Part shown: in pieces, positions 8,167 through 16,659 of the stretch
Layout: each line of letters opens with the position of its first letter
Position numbering within the stretch: the first letter of the stretch is position 1
Assembly (NCBI GenBank): GCA_019218315.1
Contig: JAHUUI010000003.1
Location: 1-58,442 of the forward strand
DNA from: Cardiobacteriaceae bacterium TAE3-ERU3
GTDB taxonomy: Bacteria; Pseudomonadota; Gammaproteobacteria; Cardiobacteriales; Cardiobacteriaceae
DNA length: 58,442 nucleotides
Direction: 5' to 3'
The notes under the pieces: generated by a model
Told to the model about the DNA's origin: nothing
Databases searched by the model: none
Seen by the model: only the letters and a program-made list of their open reading frames with translations
Translations under genes and position numbers: made by a program

Positions 8167-8243
8167 GGGCCTGTAGCTCAGTTGGTTAGAGCAGGCGACT
8201 CATAATCGCTTGGTCGGGGGTTCAAGTCCCTCCGGGCCTACCA
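8167..8243 (+). tRNA. tRNA-Ile2 (CAU anticodon)
   Basis: A complete 77-base cloverleaf with encoded CCA: acceptor GGGCCTG/CGGGCCT (G-U at the first pair), D-arm GCTC...GAGC, anticodon arm GGCGA-CTCATAA-TCGCT with anticodon CAT, variable loop TGGTC, and T-arm GGGGG-TTCAAGT-CCCTC. A CAT anticodon would suggest Met. However, the stretch from GAGC through the anticodon arm and TTGGTC matches the E. coli tRNA-Ile2 genes as I recall them, not elongator or initiator tRNA-Met. In such tRNAs TilS converts C34 to lysidine so that AUA is read as isoleucine. Identity as Ile2 is inferred from that similarity. Confidence 0.9.
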
Positions 8244-8668
8244 AATCTTCTTATATCTAGCACTATTAAGCGATATTTATTCAATATAATCAAAGCAACA
8301 ACTGAATACCTATCACTTGTTATTATTTAATATTTCCCTGTATAACAATCCCAAAGCGGAGGGATATGGATACGATTCTCCCTATTCACCTAGTATCCTT
8401 CGTGCTCAATGGTAATCAAACGTTATAGCTGAATAATTCTAAAATTCATACAAAGTGTCATTACGGGGCTGGCTAATACAGCAAGACAATGCAACGTTAT
8501 ATAATGCTGCCATAGCCAATATTTTTCTTATCACTTACCAGATAGCTATTTCTTCTCAATTAAGCCACATTTAATGATTTAAGAATGATTCAAATGGTGG
8601 TAGCTCATCTATATTCAGGTCATCATCCATTAGTACATTTATCGATACATAAACGAACTTTCTATTTT
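8244..8668. other. AT-rich intergenic stretch, no gene seen
   Basis: These 425 bases contain many stop codons in all frames, no tRNA-like fold and no convincing repeat. A short plus-strand frame at 8585-8794 has no recognisable ribosome-binding site, lacks protein-like composition, and overlaps a better minus-strand gene. It may be decayed sequence next to the tRNA, a common landing site for mobile elements. Confidence 0.5.
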
Positions 8669-8998
8669 CTAAAAAAACAACAAATATTTATAAAATTCAA
8701 TGGCCCTAGCCTTGTCTTTTTCATCATACTTACCGAGTATCTCTTGATCATAGTGAGAGAGTGCATATGTTTCCCAATCCGTATTATCGGGTAACTCAAT
8801 TGCGCAACCAATAATGGCATCAATAGCCTCTTGTTTAACTGGCGTTGTTAGCGCTGCTTCTACTGTTCTTTTGCACTCCTCACTCTTGTAATAGGCAACT
8901 TTAACTTCATTTAAATTGGCATCAATAAATCTCAGTAGTTCATCATTAGCCTGTGCTGCGCATACCAGTAAAGCAAATAATGCAGTCAATCGTTTCAT
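8669..8998 (-). CDS. Small secreted protein of unknown function
   Basis: A 109-residue protein with a clear signal peptide (MKRLTALFALLVCAAQA, cleavage probably after residue 17). The mature part is about 92 residues, mainly helical and acidic, with two cysteines (SEECKRT and IGCAIE) that could form one disulfide in the periplasm. A GGAGATGGGAAT ribosome-binding site lies just before the ATG. I do not recognise the family. The gene stands alone between tRNA-Ile2 and dinB. The signal peptide, paired cysteines and good ribosome-binding site make it a real gene in my view. Function unknown. Confidence 0.65.
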   Translation of the reverse strand: MKRLTALFALLVCAAQANDELLRFIDANLNEVKVAYYKSEECKRTVEAALTTPVKQEAIDAIIGCAIELPDNTDWETYALSHYDQEILGKYDEKDKARAIEFYKYLLFF

Positions 8999-9258
8999 AT
9001 TCCCATCTCCTCAAAATATTTAGACAGCATACTAAAAGCTGTAGCTTTCAGTGGGGCGTTAGATGACAATGCCCGCCACACATTGACCCGATTCAAATTA
9101 CTATAAAGTAGCGCTACAATACAGATATTTTTACAACGAACATAACTCAGTACAGTAGTCTGCTTTTGCCTCATGATTGGTTGATATACAGAAATTACAT
9201 TGAGCAATATCTGGCTAATGTAATAATACATGCTGTCTCAGCATTATTATTTGTGTCC

Positions 9259-10347
9259 ATGCAGCCTTATCAGATCAAACAACGCAAGATTATCCATATC
9301 GATATGGATGCATTCTTTGCGTCTGTTGAACAGCGCGATAACCCTGATCTGCGCGGTAAGCCGCTGATCGTCGGTGGTGATCCTGATGGTCGTGGTGTGG
9401 TTGCAGCAGCGAGTTATGAAGCACGGCATTACGGTATTCATTCGGCAATGTCCTGCTACGAAGCGCGTAAGCGCTGTGCACAAGCTGTGTTTGTACGCCC
9501 ACGTTTTGTCGTTTATCGTGAGGTCAGCCAGCAAATTCGCGATCTCATGCTGGGTTTAACGCCTTTGGTCGAGCCATTGTCGCTCGATGAAGCATATCTC
9601 GACGTGACTGGTGTCGATACTTATCGCGGTTCTGCGACGCTGATGGCTGAAGCACTACGCGCTGAAATCAAAGCACAAACCGGACTGACTGCTTCAGCGG
9701 GCGTATCCTTTAACAAGATGCTGGCCAAAATTGCCTCCGACCTCAACAAACCCGACGGCATTGCGGTGATTACACCGGATATGGCGGCTGACTTTATCTC
9801 TGCACTGCCAATTGGCAAATTCCACGGTATTGGCAAAGCAACTGCGGCAAAAATGACTACACTGAATATCCACAATGGTGCCGATTTACGCGCAGCTGAT
9901 CCTGACATGCTGGTGCGTGAATTTGGCAAGCGTGGCGCGTTTTATGCGCGTATCGCCCATGGCGATGACCCACGCGAGGTCACTCCAGAGCGCGAGCACA
10001 AATCGGTTGGCTGTGAGACCACGTTTGCGACGGATTTGCATCATCACGCGGATATCCTGCGCGAACTGCATATACAAAACAAAGAAGCTTTTCATGACCT
10101 AGGCAAGCACAAACTGCGCGCCAGCTGCATCACGATCAAAATCAAATTCAATGATTTTACCCAGCTGACACGCAGCAAAACATTGAGCCGCCCTTTTTAT
10201 ACCATCGACGATACCCACTATTGGCTGGACCATTTACTTACACAAGTCACGCTTGACCGCCCTGTGCGTCTGGTCGGTGTAACGTTCAGCCATTTCGAGC
10301 AGGAACGCAGATTACGCCAACTCGCTCTATGGCCCGAACTTGGTTAA
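9259..10347 (+). CDS. dinB: DNA polymerase IV (Y family)
   Basis: A 362-residue translesion polymerase, close to the usual ~350. The palm motif IIHIDMDAFFASVE (11-24, catalytic D15) and the second acidic motif LSLDEAYLDVTG (107-118, D110/E111) are intact. The helix-hairpin-helix region GKFHGIGKATAAKM and the C-terminal little-finger domain follow. It copies past lesions and extends misaligned primers, without proofreading. The frame is open upstream to 9166, but the ATG at 9259 gives the standard N-terminus; the ribosome-binding site there is weak. I found no convincing LexA box (CTG-N10-CAG) upstream, so SOS control is not evident. It is convergent with epmA, the two stops overlapping by four bases. 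Confidence 0.95.
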   Translation: MQPYQIKQRKIIHIDMDAFFASVEQRDNPDLRGKPLIVGGDPDGRGVVAAASYEARHYGIHSAMSCYEARKRCAQAVFVRPRFVVYREVSQQIRDLMLGLTPLVEPLSLDEAYLDVTGVDTYRGSATLMAEALRAEIKAQTGLTASAGVSFNKMLAKIASDLNKPDGIAVITPDMAADFISALPIGKFHGIGKATAAKMTTLNIHNGADLRAADPDMLVREFGKRGAFYARIAHGDDPREVTPEREHKSVGCETTFATDLHHHADILRELHIQNKEAFHDLGKHKLRASCITIKIKFNDFTQLTRSKTLSRPFYTIDDTHYWLDHLLTQVTLDRPVRLVGVTFSHFEQERRLRQLALWPELG

Positions 10348-11288
10348 CTAGGGTTTGTTGACATTTGATTTTCAGGCAATAACTGCACATCGTCAATATG
10401 TGCGGCACTGTGGGCGAGCATCAGTAAACGATCAACGCCCAGTGCGACACCGGCACATTCGGGCAAACCGGCTGCCAATGCAGCGAGGAAGTCCTCATCA
10501 ATCGGCATGGTCGGCAACCCCATCGCACTACGCGCGGCGTTATCGGCGATAAAACGCTGACGCTGCTCGGCTGCGTCGCACAGTTCCCAAAAGCCGTTAC
10601 ATAATTCCAGACCTTGATGATAGAGCTCAAAGCGCGCAGCAACTTGTCGCCCGTTGTGCTCGATAATGCGTGACAGCGCCGCCTGACTCGGCGGATAAGC
10701 ACAGACAAACGTCCATTCATCCTGCCCGAGATATGGCTCGATACGCTGGGTAAATAACAAGTCAAGATAGCCGTCGCGATCAAGTTGCCATGCGCGGCAA
10801 TCCGGCACGATTTGCTCTGCTTGCACGACGATCTCGGCATCGCTGCTCAGTGCAGGATCAAAACCGCAAAAGTGGATAAACAGTTCATCGTAGGTACGCG
10901 CAACAATGGGTAAATCCGCTTTGTGTGGTACCAGTTGCTTGACCAGTGTCGCGACTTCGTCCATTAATTGATGATGGTCGAAGCCAAGGCGATACCATTC
11001 GAGCATCATGAATTCGCATAAATGCCGCCGCCCCGCTTCTTCACCGCGAAAGACATGCGCAAGCTGGTATATATCGCCACTACCGGCACTGAGCAGGCGT
11101 TTCATGGCGTATTCGGGGGAAGTGTTGAGATAACCCTGCCCTGCACGCACGCTGTGCAGATGCGGATCAGTGACAGCTGCGTGGCTGAGATGCGCTGTAT
11201 CGACTTCGAGTACGCCACGTTCGGCAAAAAAGCGGCGAATGGCGGCAAACATCGCCGCCCGCTGTTGTATACGCAAAAGAACCGACAT
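10344..11288 (-). CDS. epmA: EF-P--(R)-beta-lysine ligase EpmA (PoxA/GenX)
   Basis: A 314-residue class II lysyl-tRNA-synthetase paralogue lacking the anticodon-binding domain. Motif 2 (YQLAHVFRGEEAGRRHLCEFMMLEWYR, about residues 94-120) and motif 3 (GVALGVDRLLML, about 279-290) are complete. The protein starts directly at the catalytic domain, as expected for EpmA rather than LysS. It activates (R)-beta-lysine and attaches it to the conserved lysine of elongation factor P. Neither epmB (lysine 2,3-aminomutase) nor efp is in this window. The ATG at 11288 follows the nhaC stop codon with no gap, so translation is probably coupled. Confidence 0.93.
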   Translation of the reverse strand: MSVLLRIQQRAAMFAAIRRFFAERGVLEVDTAHLSHAAVTDPHLHSVRAGQGYLNTSPEYAMKRLLSAGSGDIYQLAHVFRGEEAGRRHLCEFMMLEWYRLGFDHHQLMDEVATLVKQLVPHKADLPIVARTYDELFIHFCGFDPALSSDAEIVVQAEQIVPDCRAWQLDRDGYLDLLFTQRIEPYLGQDEWTFVCAYPPSQAALSRIIEHNGRQVAARFELYHQGLELCNGFWELCDAAEQRQRFIADNAARSAMGLPTMPIDEDFLAALAAGLPECAGVALGVDRLLMLAHSAAHIDDVQLLPENQMSTNPS

Positions 11289-12656
11289 CTAGCGCTTACC
11301 AGGTATGACCAGGGTGATGATCACACTCAGGTAGCAGAAGAAAGCGTAGGGCAAATAGCTCAGCACGCTGACATCGAGCTGCTGCGCGATAAAGACACCG
11401 CAGACGCTCCACGGCACCAGCGGGTTAACCACGGTACCGGCGTCTTCCAATGTTCGTGCAAGATTCTTGCGGTTGAGATCAAGGTCGTCGTAAATCGGCT
11501 TGAACGTCTCACCTGAAAGCAAAATACTCAAATACTGCTCTCCGATCAGTACGTTAACTCCAATACTGGTCGCGGCAACAGCCAATGTGGCACGGGTGGC
11601 ATTGATCAACCACGCTGTAATCGCGACAAGCAGGCGCGGTATAACGCCGAGTGCAAACAACAAGCCGCCCATGCTGACTGCGAGTACAACGATAGTCATG
11701 GTGAAGAACATGCTTTGCAGCCCGCCACGAGAGAACATACGCACTAAATCCGGTGCCCATTCCTGATTGGGTTCGAAGCCTGAAAAGAAAAATGCGCCGT
11801 AGCGTCCCCAATCTCCGTAACCGGAAAACTGCGCGATAACAATCGCGACAATCGAGGTATAGATCATCGCCATAACTGCCGGTACGCGGAACAGTACCAG
11901 CACGATCAGTAATGCAAACGGCAGCAAGGACAAAGGCTGGATCAGCCCAGTTGCCTGTAGTGAGTCACGGAACGCATTTATGCGCGAGATGTCACCAATA
12001 CTTTGTTCACTGGTCATGGAAATTGCACCGTAGATAATGCAGCAAATGATCAGTGCTGGAACAGTCGTGCGCATCATGTTTTTAATGTGTGCAAACAGAT
12101 CAATGCCGACAATCGAGGCGGCAATCGATGTGGTATCGGATAGCGGCGACATTTTATCACCGAGAAAAGCACCCGAGACTACGGCACCGGCGGTAATCGC
12201 CATATTGGCGTCAAACGCCTCGCCAATCCCCATGAATGCCACACCAAGCGTAGCAGCAGTGGTCAGACTACTACCCAACGCAATGCCGATTACACCAGTT
12301 ATCAGGAATACGGATACATAGAACCAGTCCGCACTCATCAATTGTGTGCCGTAATAAATCAGGCTGGGAATCGCACCACTGATTAATAATGCAGTGACAA
12401 GAATACCGATAAAGAAGAACAGATACAGCGCACCGACACTCGCCATCAAAGATTCTGCCATCGCCGCCTGCATCGCCGTATACGACACACCGCGTATCCG
12501 TCCGTATATCAGCAAGCAAACCATGACAAACACGATACCGATATGCGGCACCCAGCCAGTGCCAATAATCAGGAATGACAGCGTTGCAACCGCAAATGCC
12601 GCAACGATTGCAGCTTCAGCAAAACCCGGCTGGTGTAATGACTTGTTATCTGGCAT
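11289..12656 (-). CDS. nhaC: NhaC-family Na+/H+ antiporter
   Basis: A 455-residue polytopic membrane protein with about a dozen hydrophobic segments. Family hallmarks include ALGSSLTTAATLGVAFMGIG (about 125-144), VSGAFLGDKMSPLSDTTSIAASI (about 159-181) and GTVVNPLVPWSVCGVF near the C-terminus (about 415). NhaC antiporters exchange cytoplasmic Na+ for H+, and some paralogues exchange organic anions. In a cell using sodium-driven TRAP uptake, it could help maintain the sodium gradient. The gene abuts epmA without spacing. No specific regulatory element was seen in the short gap to mnmE. Confidence 0.88.
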   Translation of the reverse strand: MPDNKSLHQPGFAEAAIVAAFAVATLSFLIIGTGWVPHIGIVFVMVCLLIYGRIRGVSYTAMQAAMAESLMASVGALYLFFFIGILVTALLISGAIPSLIYYGTQLMSADWFYVSVFLITGVIGIALGSSLTTAATLGVAFMGIGEAFDANMAITAGAVVSGAFLGDKMSPLSDTTSIAASIVGIDLFAHIKNMMRTTVPALIICCIIYGAISMTSEQSIGDISRINAFRDSLQATGLIQPLSLLPFALLIVLVLFRVPAVMAMIYTSIVAIVIAQFSGYGDWGRYGAFFFSGFEPNQEWAPDLVRMFSRGGLQSMFFTMTIVVLAVSMGGLLFALGVIPRLLVAITAWLINATRATLAVAATSIGVNVLIGEQYLSILLSGETFKPIYDDLDLNRKNLARTLEDAGTVVNPLVPWSVCGVFIAQQLDVSVLSYLPYAFFCYLSVIITLVIPGKR

Positions 12657-12707
12657 AAATCCTCACCCTGAACGGAAAGTAAATAATTTATATTAAATCA
12701 GGGTCGG

Positions 12708-14045
12708 CTATTTACCAATACAAAATGAGGAAAAAATTACCCCGAGTAAATCATCTGCACTAACTGTACCAGTAATTTGCCCTAAAGCATCATGCGCAAG
12801 GCGCAAGTCTTCAGCAATCAGCTCACCTAAGCGTGCACCTTCGATCTGAGCGACGGCATTGCGATAATAGCCCAGACATTCATCAAGTGCTCGCACATGA
12901 CGCTCACGAGCAATAAACGGCGTTTCTTCTTGCTCCGCCTTACCTACCAAAGCCGCTAATGCGCGATTGAATTCAGGCATGCCTTGACCCGTTTTAGCCG
13001 CAATCCAGACACCATCCTGATGCGCCGCCTGAATACCTTCGTCAACCAGATCAGCTTTGTTGTACACATGCAATAACGGCGTCGTATCCGGCACATCACG
13101 CAGTGCTTCGGCTTTAGCTTCACCATCCATATCCGTGGCGTCAGTCAGCCATACGACAACGTCGGCACGAGCCAACGCATCACGAGAACGGCGGATACCT
13201 TCCTGCTCAATGACATCATCACTATCGCGCAATCCGGCTGTATCAAGTACGTTAACCGGTATACCCTCGATTACTACCCGTTCGCGCACAATATCGCGTG
13301 TAGTACCTGCATGCTCAGTCACGATTGCACGTTCATCTCCGACCAACGCATTGAGCAGGCTGGATTTCCCGGCATTGGGCTTACCAACCAGCACCATGTC
13401 TATGCCGTCGTTAATCAGCTGACCTTGTGCGGTTTGGCGCAATAATGCCTGTAAACGCTCACCCCATGCATACAGTCGCCCGGCCACATCTCCTTCATCG
13501 AGAAAATCAATTTCTTCTTCAGGAAAATCCAGTGCTGCTTCGATATAAACGCGTAGCTTGAGCAAATCATCAGCCAGCGCTTCCACTTCTCGCGAAAAAG
13601 CACCCTGCAATGAACGCGACGCAGCTTTAACTGCTGCTTGCGAACGCGCTGAAATCAAATCAGCAATCGCTTCTGCCTGTGCGAGGTCAATTTTGTCGTT
13701 AAGAAACGCGCGCTTTGAAAACTCACCTGCCTCAGCCATTCGTGCACCGGCATCAAGGCATGCTTGCAATAACAGTTGCGTAACAGCATTACCGCCATGC
13801 CCCTGCAACTCAACCACATCTTCACCAGTAAATGAATGCGGTGCGTTGAAATACAGCACCAGCCCCTGATCAATCACGCTTCCATCAGCTGCTGAAAAAT
13901 CAGCCAAAACGGCACGCCGCGGTGTTGGGCGCTTGCCGGTCAGTTTTTCTGCGATGGTAAGTGCTTTTGCGCCGCTAATACGCAAAACCGCCACGCCTCC
14001 CTGACCGGGAGGCGTGGCGATCGCTACGATGGTATCACTCATCAT
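12708..14045 (-). CDS. mnmE: tRNA uridine-5-carboxymethylaminomethyl modification GTPase MnmE
   Basis: A 445-residue three-domain protein. The N-terminal tetrahydrofolate-binding domain ([24 protein letters not shown]) is followed by a helical domain. It holds an inserted G domain with G1 GKPNAGKS (221-228), G3 DTAG (268-271) and G4 NKAD (329-332), and ends in the catalytic CIGK tetrapeptide (442-445). With MnmG it modifies the wobble uridine of several tRNAs (cmnm5U). The start overlaps the yidC stop (ATGATGA), so it is the last gene of the rpmH-rnpA-yidD-yidC-mnmE string. The first two codons are both ATG, and either may be used. Confidence 0.97.
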   Translation of the reverse strand: MMSDTIVAIATPPGQGGVAVLRISGAKALTIAEKLTGKRPTPRRAVLADFSAADGSVIDQGLVLYFNAPHSFTGEDVVELQGHGGNAVTQLLLQACLDAGARMAEAGEFSKRAFLNDKIDLAQAEAIADLISARSQAAVKAASRSLQGAFSREVEALADDLLKLRVYIEAALDFPEEEIDFLDEGDVAGRLYAWGERLQALLRQTAQGQLINDGIDMVLVGKPNAGKSSLLNALVGDERAIVTEHAGTTRDIVRERVVIEGIPVNVLDTAGLRDSDDVIEQEGIRRSRDALARADVVVWLTDATDMDGEAKAEALRDVPDTTPLLHVYNKADLVDEGIQAAHQDGVWIAAKTGQGMPEFNRALAALVGKAEQEETPFIARERHVRALDECLGYYRNAVAQIEGARLGELIAEDLRLAHDALGQITGTVSADDLLGVIFSSFCIGK

Positions 14046-15709
14046 GCTTTAGATGGCTTAACCTTCGGTTCGCCGTAGCGCTTGTTCATAATGTACTGTT
14101 GAATAATCGAGAATGCGTTACTCACTGACCAGTACAACACAAGACCAGACGGGAACCACATGAACATGAAGCCGAATACCAAAGGCAGCATCATCATGAT
14201 CTTAGCCTGCATTGGGTCTGGTGGCGGCGGGTTCAGGCGCTGCTGAATGAACATCAATGCAGCATTGATGACCGGCAGAATGAAGTATGGATCACGCTCG
14301 GACAAATCCTGAATCCACAAAATCCAAGGCGCTTGGCGCAATTCGACAGATTCAACCAATACCCAATAGAAGGCGATGAAGAATGGAATCTGCAGAAGCA
14401 TTGGCAAACAGCCGCTCGCCGGATTAACTTTTTCCTCACGATAAAGCTTCATCATCGCTTGGCTCATCGCCTGACGATCATCGCCATAACGCTCTTTGAG
14501 ACGCTTCATTTGCGGCTGCAAACGGCGCATCTTGGCCATAGACTTATAAGCCCAAGCAGACGGCACGAAGAACAGCATTTTGATCAGCAGGGTCATAAGG
14601 ACAATTGCCCAGCCCCAGTTGCCAATGATACCGTGAATGAAAGTCAGCACCTTAAACATCGGCTGCGCAATCATGAACAGGAAACCGTAGTCAACTGTCT
14701 TATCAAGTGCTGGTGCGACTTCTTGCAAACGGCTCTGTACCTTAGGACCAACATATGCATGGATATTAAATGTACCCTGTGCACCCGGCTCTATCGTTTG
14801 ATTAGCGCCAGTGACACCCATGATATGGTTAGCACCATTTTGGCGGGTAAAGAAATTGTTGGTTGTGTTGTCTTCTGGGATCAGCGCACCGATAAAGTAA
14901 TGCTGGATCATGGCAACCCAGCCATCACTGGTGGTTACCTGAAGATTTTCATTAAAGTCATCAAGATTGATCTTGTTGTAGCGATCATCTTTGGTCGACA
15001 TAACGCCACCAGTAAAGGTATAAACGTGGCCTATACCGCCTTTACTGATTGCAGAACCAAAATCAAGCAATTGATATGGGTAGATCTGCCATGTCTTATC
15101 TGACTGGTTGTCTACCTGCTGTTGTAAATTGAATTCATACTTACCGCGAGCAAACACAAATGACTTGGTGACGGTCAAGCCTTCTTCATTCTGCCATGTT
15201 AATGGCACAACCAAAGTATCATCACCATCAGCCATCACGTAGCTGTCCTGCTCACTGGTAAACACAGCATTACCTGTCAGTGGCTTAACGTCAGCACCGT
15301 TGTTCAGACCACTCTGCAAGACAAAACGGCCAGGATTGCTTTCGCGCATCAGCGCCAAAGGCTGATCGCTGTGAATGGTCACCGGATAATCGAGTAGCTC
15401 GACGCGGGTAACAGTACCGCCCATCAAATTGACGGTCAATTCCATCAGGTCAGTACGAATTTTGACATTACCGGCACCGTTGTTATCAACCGCTACCGAT
15501 GTAGAACCCGCAGGCCCTGCAACTGAACTCGGCGCTGCTGCTGGCAAAGACAAATCGCCAGTGCCACTTGGTGCTGCGCCTGGAACAGCATCGCTCTGGC
15601 TGACCTGAGGATCAATGACTGGCTGATTGGCAACCTGCCATTTTTGCCACAAGATAAATGCTATACCAAAGGCAAGCACATATAAGATTACTCGCAAATT
15701 ACTTTTCAT
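14042..15709 (-). CDS. yidC: Membrane protein insertase YidC
   Basis: A 555-residue inner-membrane insertase of the Gram-negative type. The N-terminal anchor (residues 7-22) is followed by a Pro/Ala/Ser-rich linker and a large periplasmic beta-sandwich domain (about 80-330). The conserved insertase core comes next (about 345-545), including [19 protein letters not shown] and a cytoplasmic helical hairpin with [39 protein letters not shown] and the final transmembrane pair follow, and the tail is Lys-rich. It inserts proteins alone or with SecYEG. It is co-transcribed with rnpA and yidD upstream and mnmE downstream, the standard arrangement. Confidence 0.97.
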   Translation of the reverse strand: MKSNLRVILYVLAFGIAFILWQKWQVANQPVIDPQVSQSDAVPGAAPSGTGDLSLPAAAPSSVAGPAGSTSVAVDNNGAGNVKIRTDLMELTVNLMGGTVTRVELLDYPVTIHSDQPLALMRESNPGRFVLQSGLNNGADVKPLTGNAVFTSEQDSYVMADGDDTLVVPLTWQNEEGLTVTKSFVFARGKYEFNLQQQVDNQSDKTWQIYPYQLLDFGSAISKGGIGHVYTFTGGVMSTKDDRYNKINLDDFNENLQVTTSDGWVAMIQHYFIGALIPEDNTTNNFFTRQNGANHIMGVTGANQTIEPGAQGTFNIHAYVGPKVQSRLQEVAPALDKTVDYGFLFMIAQPMFKVLTFIHGIIGNWGWAIVLMTLLIKMLFFVPSAWAYKSMAKMRRLQPQMKRLKERYGDDRQAMSQAMMKLYREEKVNPASGCLPMLLQIPFFIAFYWVLVESVELRQAPWILWIQDLSERDPYFILPVINAALMFIQQRLNPPPPDPMQAKIMMMLPLVFGFMFMWFPSGLVLYWSVSNAFSIIQQYIMNKRYGEPKVKPSKA

Positions 15710-15935
15710 GATTCACCACATTATTTTCCGGTACCGGATCGTAGCCGCCCTTATGCCATGGGCCGCACTTTAAAATTCTTACTATCGTCAGCCAACTGCC
15801 GCGTAAAGCGCCATGCTTTTCTATTGCCTCTTCACCATAACGTGAACAAGTTGGCTCAAATCGACACTGCTGCCCCAGCAGCGGGCTCAAAATCAGGCGA
15901 TAAAGCCGAATCCCCTTAATAAGGATGCGCTTCAT
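15699..15935 (-). CDS. yidD: Membrane protein insertion efficiency factor YidD
   Basis: A 78-residue protein with the full YidD signature: [20 protein letters not shown], then [15 protein letters not shown], then [12 protein letters not shown]. The three conserved cysteines lie in QCRF, PTCS and KCGP. It is a small membrane-associated helper of YidC-dependent insertion. The ATG at 15935 overlaps the rnpA stop (ATGA), so I prefer it to an upstream in-frame ATG at 15953. The gene also overlaps yidC by 11 bases. Confidence 0.93.
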   Translation of the reverse strand: MKRILIKGIRLYRLILSPLLGQQCRFEPTCSRYGEEAIEKHGALRGSWLTIVRILKCGPWHKGGYDPVPENNVVNHEK

Positions 15936-16276
15936 CGCTGAAGCCGCTTCCAATGCCGCACAAGTGAGGCAAATATTTCACTGTTATCGGCATGCTGTGC
16001 TGCATGCTTGGCTAACAGTACGATATCCATGTTAAATTCTCTGGCCATTTCGAGGCGAAAACTTTCACGCGCTAGCCGCTTAACCCGATTACGCTCGTGC
16101 GCTCTGGCAATATTGCGCTTGGCAATGATTAACCCCAGACGTGAGCAGGGCTCTACACGGCAACGCCCCAGAACAGTGAAGTAGCGGTCACTACTGCGCT
16201 TTTCCGGGGCGTCGAATACATATTGGTAGTCGCTGTGCGTGAGCAAGCGCCGAGATCTGTCAAATGACTGATCCAC
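15932..16276 (-). CDS. rnpA: Ribonuclease P protein component
   Basis: A 114-residue basic protein subunit of RNase P, which with the M1 RNA matures tRNA 5' ends. The RNR motif [15 protein letters not shown] (61-75) and RLGLIIAKR (46-54) are diagnostic. The start appears to be GTG at 16276, close behind rpmH; GTG and other non-ATG starts are common for rnpA. It overlaps yidD by four bases. The C-terminal [10 protein letters not shown] is typical. Confidence 0.94.
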   Translation of the reverse strand: MDQSFDRSRRLLTHSDYQYVFDAPEKRSSDRYFTVLGRCRVEPCSRLGLIIAKRNIARAHERNRVKRLARESFRLEMAREFNMDIVLLAKHAAQHADNSEIFASLVRHWKRLQR

Positions 16277-16289
16277 TCAATACGCCGAA

Positions 16290-16430
16290 TTAGACAGTCA
16301 AACGATGACGACCTTTGGCACGACGGCTATTGATTACCTTGCGGCCATTTTTGGTTGCCATGCGAGCACGGAAACCATGAGTGCGCTTGCGCTTCAGGTT
16401 GCTAGGCTGGTATGTACGCTTGGTTGACAT
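16290..16430 (-). CDS. rpmH: Ribosomal protein L34
   Basis: A 46-residue protein translated by hand: it begins [20 protein letters not shown], continues [20 protein letters not shown] and ends RHRLTV. This is L34 with two extra N-terminal residues compared with the usual 44-residue MKRT form. A GGAG ribosome-binding site precedes the ATG at 16430. It is the first gene of the rpmH-rnpA-yidD-yidC-mnmE operon and has its own strong promoter at 16465-16493. Unlike in most gammaproteobacteria, dnaA is not found on the other side of this promoter. Confidence 0.96.
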   Translation of the reverse strand: MSTKRTYQPSNLKRKRTHGFRARMATKNGRKVINSRRAKGRHRLTV

Positions 16431-16464
16431 AAATTATCTCCGGATGGAATATGCAAAGCGCGCC

Positions 16465-16493
16465 ATCATACGGATTGCGATGGGTATTGTCAA
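16465..16493 (-). promoter_or_regulatory. Strong sigma-70 promoter for rpmH operon
   Basis: On the minus strand a perfect TTGACA (16493-16488) and TATGAT (16470-16465) are separated by exactly 17 bases, near the sigma-70 consensus. The predicted transcript starts about 25 bases before the rpmH ribosome-binding site. It fits the high demand for a ribosomal protein. Confidence 0.85.
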
Positions 16494-16608
16494 TGGATTA
16501 CTGAGCAATAATTTCCATACAATCAAGCGGGCAGATCCCAAAGGGATATATCTGTTTCATACCGAGGCTAAATAACACCTTGTCCACCCACTTTGCCATC
16601 AATTGGCA

Positions 16609-16637
16609 CAAAAAAGCCGGATAGGATATCCGGCTTT
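16609..16637 (-). terminator. Terminator after the YrdC-family gene
   Basis: On the minus strand AAGCCGGATA and TATCCGGCTT form a 10-bp stem with a 2-base turn, followed by a run of T. It lies 23 bases after the stop of the gene at 16660-17442 and separates it from the rpmH promoter. Confidence 0.85.
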
Positions 16638-16659
16638 ATGTAGTGATTTTCTACTGAAA

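Noticed and set aside
8167-8243. Elongator tRNA-Met
   Set aside because: Although the anticodon is CAT, the anticodon arm, variable loop and T-arm start match tRNA-Ile2, not tRNA-Met.
8585-8794. A 69-codon plus-strand frame in the gap after tRNA-Ile2
   Set aside because: No ribosome-binding site or recognisable features, and it overlaps the better-supported gene at 8669-8998.
8995-9231. A 78-codon minus-strand frame that would overlap the small secreted protein by ATGA
   Set aside because: No signal peptide, domain or good ribosome-binding site, irregular composition, and it lies in the dinB upstream region. I treat it as chance.
9100-9258. LexA/SOS box before dinB
   Set aside because: Several CTG and CAG triplets occur, but none form a CTG-N10-CAG palindrome with the expected AT-rich centre.
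14333-15103. Plus-strand frame of 256 codons opposite yidC
   Set aside because: Antisense shadow; yidC on the minus strand is unambiguous.
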